Of a DNA stretch of 6,974 nt, positions 1 to 6,225 are shown piece by piece (within the stretch, counting starts at the first letter, position 1; each line of letters begins with the position of its first letter). The translations under genes were made by a program, and so were the position numbers. The notes beneath the pieces were generated by a model. It did no database searches, was not told the origin of the DNA, and saw only the letters and a program-made list of their open reading frames with translations. The stretch is from NCBI GenBank assembly GCA_003660965.1, contig QMVF01000040.1, forward strand, positions 1-6,974, in the 5' to 3' direction. This DNA is from Microcaldota archaeon (GTDB lineage Archaea > Micrarchaeota > Micrarchaeia > Burarchaeales > Burarchaeaceae).

Positions 1-457
1 TACCTATACAGAACTTGTAGATATTTTGAACAAGAATGGAGTTGAGATGAAGTTCGGGGAGGACTTTGCAAAGGAGAATGAGAAGAAGTTGTGCGAGCTT
101 TTGGGCGAGGAGGCATTCTTCATAACTGAATGGCCCACGCGCATAAAGGCATTTTATGCAATGCCTCGTGAGGATAATCCGGAAGTATGCAATGCATTTG
201 ATTTGATGTATAGAGGGCTTGAAATTTCAAGCGGTACCCAGCGTATTCATTTGCCTGAAGTTCTGATTAAGCAGCTCAAGTTCCACAAATTGAATCCTGC
301 TGACTTTGAATTCTATGTGAATGCATTCAGATTGGGTGCGCCTCCGCATGCTGGCTGGAGCATAGGCCTTGAGCGCATAACCCAGCAAGTCTGCAGGCAG
401 TCTAACATTCGCGAGGCTGCATTGTTCCCGCGCGACAGGCACAGGCTTACGCCGTGA
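1..457 (+). CDS. aspS: Aspartyl-tRNA synthetase (archaeal type), C-terminal part; 5' end outside the window
   Basis: The frame is open from base 2 to the TGA at 455-457, so about 151 C-terminal residues of a protein normally around 430 long are visible. The enzyme charges tRNA-Asp with aspartate using ATP in the cytoplasm; in many archaea without AsnRS it also charges tRNA-Asn. The fragment reads as the second half of a class II catalytic domain. It shows FFITEWPTRIKAFYAMP, then the block FDLMYRGLEISSGTQRIH with the acidic residue and ISSG turn typical of the ATP/Mg site, then class II motif 3 (HAGWSIGLERI, whose Arg contacts ATP), and the family's usual end NIREAALFPRDRHRLTP. No bacterial GAD insertion is seen between these blocks, which fits the archaeal/eukaryotic subtype. 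The anticodon-binding domain that would separate discriminating from non-discriminating forms lies to the left. The gene is convergent with the ATP synthase operon. Identity is confident; tRNA specificity is not determined. Confidence 0.95.
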   Translation, partial: TYTELVDILNKNGVEMKFGEDFAKENEKKLCELLGEEAFFITEWPTRIKAFYAMPREDNPEVCNAFDLMYRGLEISSGTQRIHLPEVLIKQLKFHKLNPADFEFYVNAFRLGAPPHAGWSIGLERITQQVCRQSNIREAALFPRDRHRLTP

Positions 458-469
458 TGGGTTTGGGAG

Positions 470-676
470 ATGAAGGAAGAACCTGAAGGTCAGGAATTGC
501 GTAAGAAATACCACATCACGACTGCGGCAGAAGGCATGGTGCTGATTACACTCTTTGCGCTGATGTTATTCAAGATAATAGATGGTACGTTATTTTTGAT
601 CTTGATGTTGCCGACCGTTTCGATCCTGACGATCTTACAAGCAGTATATCTGAAAAAACTGGGTTGGAAAATATAG
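470..676 (+). CDS. Small two-helix membrane protein, unrecognised family
   Basis: This 68-residue frame lies 12 nt behind aspS and in the same direction, so it is probably co-transcribed. I do not recognise a family. The N-terminus is charged (KEEPEGQELRKKYH). Two hydrophobic stretches follow, at about residues 20-37 and 39-60, separated by an Asp-Gly turn. The C-terminus is basic (KKLGWKI). Basic residues at both ends suggest a hairpin with both termini in the cytoplasm. The start is uncertain: the purine run GGGAG (465-469) touches the ATG at 470, which is too close. A TTG at 497 has GAAGGTCAG three bases before it, the same spacing as the ATP synthase genes, and would give 59 residues that keep both helices. 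Four of the eight Ile codons are ATC, while the visible aspS part uses none among nine, so codon use differs from its neighbour. It could be a real membrane protein or a hydrophobic chance frame. Confidence 0.5.
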   Translation: MKEEPEGQELRKKYHITTAAEGMVLITLFALMLFKIIDGTLFLILMLPTVSILTILQAVYLKKLGWKI

Positions 677-710
677 AGAAGTATGAGCAAAGCTGTTAAG
701 CGGATGAAAG

Positions 711-734
711 GAAAATGAAAAAAAAGCAGTATGG
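711..734 (-). terminator. Oligo-T terminator of the ATP synthase operon
   Basis: Read on the minus strand, nine bases after the atpB stop comes a run of eight T (725-718), then CA and four more T (715-712). No hairpin stem is evident before it. Archaeal RNA polymerase terminates at such T-runs without a required stem-loop. Its place directly behind the last gene, facing a convergent gene, makes this a likely transcript end for the operon. Confidence 0.6.
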
Positions 735-2117
735 TTAATTCTTCCTGAACTTCCTGCCGTACTTGTCGATGTACTCCTGCTTGACTCGCTTGAGCTCAGC
801 CTCGGGTATTGATGAGAGCAGCTCCCAGCCTAAATCGAAAGTCTGCTCGATGCTCCTGTCCTCATCCATGCGCTGTGCAATGTACCTGTCCTCGAACTCA
901 TCTGCAAATTTGAGGTAGCGCTTGTCGCTATCGCTCAAAGCCTCCTCACCCACCACTGCACTAAGTGCACGCAGGTCTCGGCCGCCTGCATAGGCTGCAT
1001 AGAGCTGGTCTGCCAATCCGCGGTGGTCTTCCCTTGTCCTTCCCTTACCTATACCGAGGTTCATCAATCTTGAAAGGCAGGGCAACGGGTCAATGGGCGG
1101 GTAGATACCCTTGCGATGAATGTCCCTGCTGAGCACGATTTGCCCTTCAGTAATGTAGCCCGTAAGGTCGGGAATTGGGTGTGTGAGGTCATCTCCAGGC
1201 ATTGTAAGAATTGAAAGCTGAGTTATGGTGCCAGTTCTGCCTTTGATTCGGCCTGCGCGCTCGTAAATCGAAGCCAAGTCCGTGTACATGTAGCCTGGGT
1301 AGCCCCGCCTACCAGGCACCTCTTCACGTGCGCTTGAAATCTCACGCAGTGCTTCGCAGTAGTTAGTCATATCTGTAATTATGACTAGAATGTGCATGTT
1401 CTTTTCATAAGCTAAGTACTCGGCTGTTGTAAGCGCAAGCCTTGGCGTAATCAGACGCTCAACGCTCGGATCATCTGCCAAGTTTAAGAAGAGTACTGCG
1501 CGCTCAAGTGCTCCCGTGCGTTCAAAGTCCCGCATGAAGAAGAGTGCTTCCTCGTTTGTGATTCCAACTGCTGCGAATACCACTGCAAAGCTCTCCTCCT
1601 TCTTCACTACTTTAGACTGCCTTGCAATCTGAACTGCTATATCATTGTGGGGTAGGCCGCTTCCTGAGAAAATCGGTAGTTTCTGGCCTCGCACCAGCGT
1701 GTTCAGGCCATCTATTGTGGAAATGCCTGTTTGAATGAAGTCCTGCGGCCCATCGCGGGAGTAGGGGTTGATCGAGCTTCCCATGATGTCCACTTTTTCC
1801 TTTGAAATGATTTTGGGCCCGTTGTCTCGCGGCTCGCCAAGCCCATCGAATACGCGGCCCAGCATCTCATCGCTAACTGCAAGCCTCATCGTTTCGCCAA
1901 GGAAGCGCACGCGGGTTTTCTTTGCATCCAAGCCCGCAGTTGTACCGAAAATTTGTATGACTGCAACTCCCTTGCTGGTTTCAAGCACCTTCCCGCGCTT
2001 GCGCTCGCCGCTTGGCAGAGTTATGTCAACCATTTCATCATAGCCCACATTCCCAACTCCATCTACGAAGAGAAGAGGGCCTGCCACGTCGGTTACAGTT
2101 TGGTACTCCTTTATCAT
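735..2117 (-). CDS. atpB: A-type ATP synthase subunit B (regulatory/non-catalytic head subunit)
   Basis: Three copies alternate with subunit A in the A3B3 head and complete each catalytic site. The visible order is an N-terminal beta-barrel ([18 protein letters not shown]), a nucleotide-binding-fold core and a helical C-terminus. The P-loop is degenerate as expected for this family: GSGLPHND replaces GxxxxGKT. Other family blocks are [41 protein letters not shown] and [19 protein letters not shown], whose SRLMN Arg is the residue that reaches into the catalytic site of A. With the start at 2117 (MIKEYQTV) the length is 460, the usual family size. Two longer starts exist: ATG 2132, which overlaps the atpA stop as TAATG (465 residues), and ATG 2123. 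I prefer 2117 because GGGGTTGAT (2130-2122) lies four bases before it and matches 7 of 9 positions of GGAGGTGAT. Identity is certain; the start is probable. Confidence 0.96.
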   Translation of the reverse strand: MIKEYQTVTDVAGPLLFVDGVGNVGYDEMVDITLPSGERKRGKVLETSKGVAVIQIFGTTAGLDAKKTRVRFLGETMRLAVSDEMLGRVFDGLGEPRDNGPKIISKEKVDIMGSSINPYSRDGPQDFIQTGISTIDGLNTLVRGQKLPIFSGSGLPHNDIAVQIARQSKVVKKEESFAVVFAAVGITNEEALFFMRDFERTGALERAVLFLNLADDPSVERLITPRLALTTAEYLAYEKNMHILVIITDMTNYCEALREISSAREEVPGRRGYPGYMYTDLASIYERAGRIKGRTGTITQLSILTMPGDDLTHPIPDLTGYITEGQIVLSRDIHRKGIYPPIDPLPCLSRLMNLGIGKGRTREDHRGLADQLYAAYAGGRDLRALSAVVGEEALSDSDKRYLKFADEFEDRYIAQRMDEDRSIEQTFDLGWELLSSIPEAELKRVKQEYIDKYGRKFRKN

Positions 2118-2121
2118 TTCC

Positions 2122-2130
2122 ATCAACCCC
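2122..2130 (-). promoter_or_regulatory. Shine-Dalgarno site that decides the atpB start
   Basis: On the minus strand GGGGTTGAT matches GGAGGTGAT at 7 of 9 positions and ends four bases before ATG 2117. It covers the alternative ATG codons at 2132 (last base) and 2123, which argues that neither of those is the main start. Confidence 0.5.
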
Positions 2131-2131
2131 A

Positions 2132-3868
2132 TTATCGTGCGCTTGATTTGAGTGCATCGAATTCTGAGTCTACCTCCTTTAGAAGCGCCTTCATCTTGCT
2201 CAACTCCTCCTCCTTGATTTCCTTCATTCTCGCTATCTTGTCTTTCACCTTTAGCTCAAGTATTTTCTTCAGCTGCACTCCAAGCTCCAGAGCGTCATGT
2301 GAACGCTCATCGAAGCGCAGAATTATCTTAAGCATAAGGTATTGCTTCTGCATCGAGGTATACGTATCCACATCATGGAATGCGCTCTGCTGCAAAAAGT
2401 CCTCACGAATCATGCGCGCTGCATTCAGCACCAGTTGCTCCTTTTCAGGCAAAGCATCTGGGCCCACTAATTGTACAACCTCTTGCAATTCAGCCTCTTT
2501 CTGCAAGAGGGCCATTGCCTTTGTGCGCAGGTCAATCCACTCAGCTGAAATGTTGTTTATGTACCAGTTCTTCAAGTTAGCAGTGTAGAGCGAGTAGCTG
2601 GTGAGCCAGTGAATTGAAGGGAAGTGCCGCCTGTGCGCAAGGCTTGCATCCAATGCCAAGAAAACCTTGGTCACGCGCAGGGTGTTCTGGGAAACGGGCT
2701 CGCTGATGTCTCCTCCCGGAGGCGAGACTGCTCCAATTATGGTAATTGAACCATTCTTCTTCTCGCTGCCTATGCACTGCACCCTGCCTGCCCGCTCATA
2801 GAATTCTGCAAGCCTGCGTGCCAAGTAGGCAGGGTAGCCTTCTTCACCAGGCATCTCCTCAAGCCTTCCTCCTATTTCACGCATTGCCTCAGCCCATCTG
2901 CTAGTTGAGTCTGCCATAAGCGAAACATCGTAGCCCATGTCCCTGTAATATTCTGCTATCGTGATTCCTGTGTAAATGCTTGCTTCGCGTGCAGCTACAG
3001 GCATGTTGGAGGTGTTTGCTATCAATACTGTTCGTTCCATAAGCGGCTTTTTGGTTTTCGGGTCCTCCAGCTTGGGGAACTCTGTGAGTACATCTGTCAT
3101 CTCATTGCCGCGCTCACCGCAGCCTATGTAAACCACAAGCTGCGTATCGCTCCATTTAGCCAATTGATGCTGCATTACTGTTTTGCCTGAGCCGAATGGG
3201 CCTGGAATGCAAGCGCTTCCGCCCTTTGCAATTGGGAAGAACATGTCAACAATGCGCTGGCCCGTTAGCAAGGGGATGTTGGGATCGAATTTCTGCGCAT
3301 AGTCCCTTGGCCTCCTCACATCCCATCTCTGAAGCATCGGGTATTTCTTTCCGTTTATTTTCACAATTGGATCAACTATTGTAAACTTGCCCTTCTTTAT
3401 TTGCTCAATCTTTCCATCAGCCTGTGCCATTATTTTGTGCTCAATGACACTTGTTTCCTGCACTGTGCCTATGACATCCCCGCGCTTCACCTTCTCCCCC
3501 TTCTTCACCTTTGGAACGAAATCCCATTTCTTCTTCTTGTCTAGAGGCGATGCTATTATTCCGCGCTTGATGAAGCTTCCGCTCTTCTCCGCCAGAATTT
3601 CAAGCGGCCTTTGAATTCCATCATAAATAGACTGTAGCAGGCCTGGTGCAAGCTCTACTGAAAGCGGCTCGCCAGTATTTTCAACAGGCTCTCCCGGCTT
3701 AATGCCTGCAGTGTCTTCATACACCTGTATAGTTGCAGTGTCTCTTGAAAGCCTTATGATTTCGCCTATGAGCTTCTCCTCGCCCACCTTGACCACATCA
3801 TACATCTTCGCGCCGCGCATGTCATCTGCAACCACGACCGGCCCTGAAATTTTGATCAAACTTCCCAT
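2132..3868 (-). CDS. atpA: A-type ATP synthase subunit A (catalytic)
   Basis: This is the catalytic subunit that binds ADP and phosphate and makes ATP in the A3B3 head. From the start at 3868 it has 578 residues, normal for the family. In order: N-terminal barrel ([19 protein letters not shown]); the bulge, or non-homologous region, special to A/V-type A subunits, at about residues 95-185; the Walker A loop GPFGSGKT at about 223-230; the GER segment GCGERGNEM, whose Glu, 23 residues after the P-loop Lys, is the catalytic base; [20 protein letters not shown] with the Walker B Asp; [13 protein letters not shown]; and a helical, charged C-terminus. The P-loop is uninterrupted, so there is no intein at the site used in some archaeal A subunits. 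Longer frames begin at 3913, 3877 (GTG) and 3874 (ATG); 3913 overlaps atpF and looks wrong. ATG 3874 has GGGAG four bases before it and is nearly as good as 3868. atpB follows directly. Confidence 0.97.
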   Translation of the reverse strand: MGSLIKISGPVVVADDMRGAKMYDVVKVGEEKLIGEIIRLSRDTATIQVYEDTAGIKPGEPVENTGEPLSVELAPGLLQSIYDGIQRPLEILAEKSGSFIKRGIIASPLDKKKKWDFVPKVKKGEKVKRGDVIGTVQETSVIEHKIMAQADGKIEQIKKGKFTIVDPIVKINGKKYPMLQRWDVRRPRDYAQKFDPNIPLLTGQRIVDMFFPIAKGGSACIPGPFGSGKTVMQHQLAKWSDTQLVVYIGCGERGNEMTDVLTEFPKLEDPKTKKPLMERTVLIANTSNMPVAAREASIYTGITIAEYYRDMGYDVSLMADSTSRWAEAMREIGGRLEEMPGEEGYPAYLARRLAEFYERAGRVQCIGSEKKNGSITIIGAVSPPGGDISEPVSQNTLRVTKVFLALDASLAHRRHFPSIHWLTSYSLYTANLKNWYINNISAEWIDLRTKAMALLQKEAELQEVVQLVGPDALPEKEQLVLNAARMIREDFLQQSAFHDVDTYTSMQKQYLMLKIILRFDERSHDALELGVQLKKILELKVKDKIARMKEIKEEELSKMKALLKEVDSEFDALKSSAR

Positions 3869-3890
3869 TCTCATCACGCTCCCAATAGCA

Positions 3891-4232
3891 TCATTTCTTC
3901 TGCATGAGATCAAAGCCCAGTGCGCGCTTCACCATCTCGCGCAATGATTCTGCCTCTCCCACCGGTCCTTTTCTGCTTGGTACGGGCACGACTATGGGCT
4001 TTGCAGCTGCCTCTATTTTGCGCTTCAATCTCCAGTCCATCTGAACCATAAGATCCTCATTTACTATAATCACTCCTGCATTTCCCGCCTTCATGAGCTC
4101 TGCAACCTTGTCTTCAGCCTCCTTGCCCTCTGCTACATAGTACTCGGTAACCCCTGCCAGCTTGAAGCCTGTAACCAGCGTGCTGTCTCCAATCACAACT
4201 ATTTTTTCCTTTTTCACGTCTTCGTTTGCCAT
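3891..4232 (-). CDS. atpF: A-type ATP synthase subunit F (central stalk)
   Basis: A small Rossmann-like subunit of the central stalk that binds the rotor shaft (subunit D) and can modulate ATP hydrolysis. The 113 residues show the family's opening strand and turn [18 protein letters not shown], a middle strand GVIIVNEDL, and [12 protein letters not shown] near the end; family members are about 100 long. The start is not clear-cut. ATG 4232 is preceded by GTGG with five bases between. GTG 4238 has AGGCGG six bases before it, and GTG 4241 overlaps the atpC stop (TAGTG). All three give the same mature domain and differ by at most three residues. It lies between atpC and atpA, the standard place, with a 22-nt gap to the chosen atpA start. 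Its usual binding partner gene, atpD, is not in this window. Confidence 0.93.
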   Translation of the reverse strand: MANEDVKKEKIVVIGDSTLVTGFKLAGVTEYYVAEGKEAEDKVAELMKAGNAGVIIVNEDLMVQMDWRLKRKIEAAAKPIVVPVPSRKGPVGEAESLREMVKRALGFDLMQKK

Positions 4233-4240
4233 ATGCACCA

Positions 4241-5362
4241 CTAACCGCCTATTGGAATCACCATTTCCCTTATTTCATCTCGGGGTATTTCGAATTCAAT
4301 TCCCCGTACAATCTTTCGTATATTATTGGTTTCCTCTTCCTTTAGGAAGATGAAGCTGGCTATTGCGCCTACTGAAAGTATGCTCATTCTAAGAGCGCGT
4401 ATTCCCTGCTCAACTATTCTGCGCTCAAGTGCAACTTCGAAATGGGTGAGGGAATTGTCCTTTTTGAAATTCTCATATGCCTCGCTTAATTCATATCTCC
4501 TCTTCAAACTCGCAACTGCCTCCTCAAGGCTCTCAGCTTCTGCCATTTTTTCAAGCTCTCTTCTAGATAGAGTGCCGCCCTCGAAAAGCATTCCGCGTAT
4601 TGCATCTACCTTGATGCCGCCCTTCTTAGCTCGAAGGATGTTCATCACGTTCTTCATATCCACCTCAGATTCCACGAGTTTGAGAATTACCTGCTCATCC
4701 TTATGGGTTGCCTGTATGCGCGAGGGAAGATGGGTATAGTAGAAGGAATCGAGTGCGGAAAGAAGAATTGAAATTTCCTTCTGCTTCCCGTATTCATCAT
4801 ACTTGTCAATCAAAGGCAAGTAATAGCGCGTATTGCGCAGGTTTTCAACAACATCTTTTACCCCTTCGCACCTTAGAAGGCTGCTCACCTGTTCATCCTC
4901 CAATGAACCAGCATTTACAAGGAAGGGCTCTATGCGTGCATTTTCTTCATTCATGCTCTTTGCAAGCAGTATGGTTTTGATGTTGTGCACGTCCCACCTG
5001 TCTATAAGAGCGCCTATTGTTTCCCTTCCGCAGGCAGGAGTGAATTTCATTACTTTTGTAAAGGTGCGCGCAAGGTTGCGCCCAAGCGCCAGCTCAACCA
5101 AATCCGCACCACCATAGCGAACTGCCGGCTTTATGAAATCCTTCCTGTAGCCCATATTATTCAGCATGCCCATGAGTTCATCAACGCTCCGCGCACCTAT
5201 CATTTCATCCATCTGCTGCCTGGACATCAGGTGGGAGCGCATGCCCTTTACCCGCGCATTTGAGTATGCATAGCGCAGCATCTGGCGTGCGGAGAAGTTG
5301 GTAAGGCATTTCATCCAGTTCCAAACTCCAACAAACCGATGCTTCTTTTTCTGTATACGCAT
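4241..5362 (-). CDS. atpC: A-type ATP synthase subunit C (rotor connector, V-type d family)
   Basis: A funnel-shaped, all-helical subunit that sits on the c-ring and connects it to the central shaft. The 373 residues fit the family's usual 350-380. Visible family features are YAYSNARVKGMRSHLM near the start, RWDVHNIKTILLAK at about 122-135, the repeat-like ESEVDMKNVMNILRAKK at about 231-247, and the C-terminal IASFIFLKEEETNNIRKIV followed by RGIEFEIPRDEIREM. About 30 residues come before the first conserved block; they are basic and rich in Trp and Phe (KKKHRFVGVWNWMKCL). The start at 5362 is supported by AGAAGTGAT (5374-5366), three bases upstream, matching GGAGGTGAT at 7 of 9; the alternative ATG codons at 5314 and 5281 have poorer sites. 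The atpE stop codon lies inside this ribosome site, four bases from the start, so the two genes are probably translationally coupled. Confidence 0.95.
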   Translation of the reverse strand: MRIQKKKHRFVGVWNWMKCLTNFSARQMLRYAYSNARVKGMRSHLMSRQQMDEMIGARSVDELMGMLNNMGYRKDFIKPAVRYGGADLVELALGRNLARTFTKVMKFTPACGRETIGALIDRWDVHNIKTILLAKSMNEENARIEPFLVNAGSLEDEQVSSLLRCEGVKDVVENLRNTRYYLPLIDKYDEYGKQKEISILLSALDSFYYTHLPSRIQATHKDEQVILKLVESEVDMKNVMNILRAKKGGIKVDAIRGMLFEGGTLSRRELEKMAEAESLEEAVASLKRRYELSEAYENFKKDNSLTHFEVALERRIVEQGIRALRMSILSVGAIASFIFLKEEETNNIRKIVRGIEFEIPRDEIREMVIPIGG

Positions 5363-5365
5363 AAC

Positions 5366-5374
5366 ATCACTTCT
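5366..5374 (-). promoter_or_regulatory. Shine-Dalgarno site of atpC, containing the atpE stop
   Basis: On the minus strand AGAAGTGAT is followed by GTT and the ATG at 5362. The TGA stop of atpE (5369-5367) is part of the motif, so a ribosome ending atpE covers the atpC start. This supports the longer N-terminus of AtpC. Confidence 0.6.
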
Positions 5375-5942
5375 TTAGCACTGCGTTCCGTATTTCAATT
5401 CTCATCGCATCCTGCTTTTCTTCAAAAAGGGCTTCGAGCGTGTTATCAATTCGCACCCTGCCATCAGCAGAGGTAATTATTGCTCCGCCTGAGCAGTCTA
5501 TGCTCTTGTCAGCAAGCCTGGCTCCCTTCAAATCCTTCAGGAGCTTCCTGTCCTCTGCGCGCACATAGACTATTGGAGTGCCTCCCTCAAGCATCCTCTT
5601 TCCCTGATCTATGAGCTTATGGAGGAGCTTTGAATAGCTGCTTTTTTTAGAGCGCACTTTCAGAAGCTCGGACCAGACCTTTTTTTCAACCGAGTCAACC
5701 AGCTCGCCCTTTGCCTTTGCAAGCTCGCGCTTTGCTTCCAGATGCGCGTTTGCTATTGCCTCATTGCGCTCAGCATCTATAAGCTCCTTTGCCTCGCGCT
5801 TGGCATTGGCAAGTATTTCGCTCCTCTGCTCTTTGGCCTTGTTGGTAAGCGAGGAAGCCTCGGCCTCTGCCTCTCTAGCTAGCGCTCGCGCCTCCTCGCG
5901 TGCCTTTTCTAGCATACCCTTCCTGAGTTCGTCAAGACCCAC
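5367..5942 (-). CDS. atpE: A-type ATP synthase subunit E (peripheral stalk)
   Basis: Subunit E pairs with subunit H/G to form the peripheral stalk that holds the A3B3 head still against the rotor. Of 191 residues, about 1-95 form one long Ala/Glu/Lys/Arg-rich helix with heptad-like spacing (LEKAREEARALAREAEAEAS and onward), the coiled-coil half. The rest is the globular head-binding domain with PIVYVRAEDRKLL and the family block GGAIITSADGRVRIDNTLEA followed by LFEE. Length is normal. The start is a GTG at 5942; GAGGTG (5953-5948) lies five bases upstream, which makes it convincing despite the rarer codon. It begins 15 nt behind atpK and ends four bases before atpC. The coiled-coil partner AtpH would normally be encoded before atpI, beyond the window. 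Confidence 0.95.
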   Translation of the reverse strand: MGLDELRKGMLEKAREEARALAREAEAEASSLTNKAKEQRSEILANAKREAKELIDAERNEAIANAHLEAKRELAKAKGELVDSVEKKVWSELLKVRSKKSSYSKLLHKLIDQGKRMLEGGTPIVYVRAEDRKLLKDLKGARLADKSIDCSGGAIITSADGRVRIDNTLEALFEEKQDAMRIEIRNAVLKK

Positions 5943-5947
5943 GTTGC

Positions 5948-5953
5948 CACCTC
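5948..5953 (-). promoter_or_regulatory. Shine-Dalgarno site fixing the GTG start of atpE
   Basis: GAGGTG on the minus strand lies five bases before GTG 5942. The next in-frame ATG is ten codons into the coiled coil and would cut the first helix, so the GTG is preferred. Confidence 0.6.
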
Positions 5954-5957
5954 AGGC

Positions 5958-6209
5958 TCAGACTACTATTTTGCCTGTTAGCAAGAACGCTATGACGAAG
6001 CCCAAAACCACTATGGTCTCTGGAATTACCAGCCATGCTAGCAATGAGCCTGCACTCTCAGGCCTTTCTGCTATGGTTCCCATTGCCGCAGAGCCTATTC
6101 CAGTCTGCGCCCATGCAGTTGCAAAAGCAGACCCAGCCATTGCAATTCCTGCTGCCAGAGCCACCAGGCCCGGACTCAAATCCATGCTTGCCAATTCCTC
6201 CACAACCAT
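5958..6209 (-). CDS. atpK: A-type ATP synthase subunit K (c-ring proteolipid, single hairpin)
   Basis: Copies of this protein form the membrane rotor ring that carries ions past AtpI. The 83 residues make one helical hairpin: helix 1 at about 13-35 (Ala/Gly-rich, LVALAAGIAMAGSAFATAWA), a polar loop with GIGSAAMGTIAERPE (37-51), and helix 2 at about 55-78 with the ion-carrying Glu64 in VIPETIVVLGFVIAF. It is thus a standard two-helix c subunit, not the duplicated four-helix or larger forms known in some archaea and V-ATPases. Gln35 at the end of helix 1 and Thr65 next to the Glu are polar residues of the kind that can help bind sodium, so H+ or Na+ use is open. There is no cleavable signal; the short acidic N-terminus (VVEELASMD) precedes helix 1. 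The ATG at 6209 has the best ribosome site of the operon, GAGGTGA four bases upstream, fitting the high copy number of c. Confidence 0.96.
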   Translation of the reverse strand: MVVEELASMDLSPGLVALAAGIAMAGSAFATAWAQTGIGSAAMGTIAERPESAGSLLAWLVIPETIVVLGFVIAFLLTGKIVV

Positions 6210-6212
6210 CTG

Positions 6213-6221
6213 CTCACCTCA
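6213..6221 (-). promoter_or_regulatory. Strong Shine-Dalgarno site of atpK
   Basis: The minus strand reads TGAGGTGAG followed by CAG and ATG 6209. Seven consecutive bases (GAGGTGA) match GGAGGTGAT, the longest unbroken match in the window. This suits the c subunit, which is needed in many more copies than the other subunits. Confidence 0.65.
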
Positions 6222-6225
6222 TTTT

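Noticed and set aside
593..597. T5 run on the plus strand as an aspS terminator
   Set aside because: Only five T, inside a probable coding region for a hydrophobic helix where TTT/TTG codons are expected; not convincing.
490..690. A 66-codon minus-strand frame opposite the small membrane-protein gene
   Set aside because: It begins beyond the gene end in the spacer, lacks a good ribosome site, and its hydrophobicity mirrors the plus-strand frame. The plus-strand frame directly behind aspS is the better choice, though neither is proven.
683..718. An 11-codon basic plus-strand frame (MSKAVKRMKGK) in the spacer
   Set aside because: Too short to support as a gene from sequence alone; it overlaps the operon terminator.
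1620..1665. Loss of the Walker A motif in AtpB
   Set aside because: A degenerate P-loop (GSGLPHND) is normal for the B subunit of A/V-type enzymes and is not a mutation.
1953..2588. A 211-codon plus-strand open frame opposite the atpB/atpA junction
   Set aside because: Ser- and Cys-rich low-complexity translation with no domain, fully covered by two certain genes on the other strand.
3160..3220. Possible intein at the AtpA P-loop, a known insertion site in some archaea
   Set aside because: The GPFGSGKT loop and its flanks are continuous and the protein has normal length, so no intein is present.
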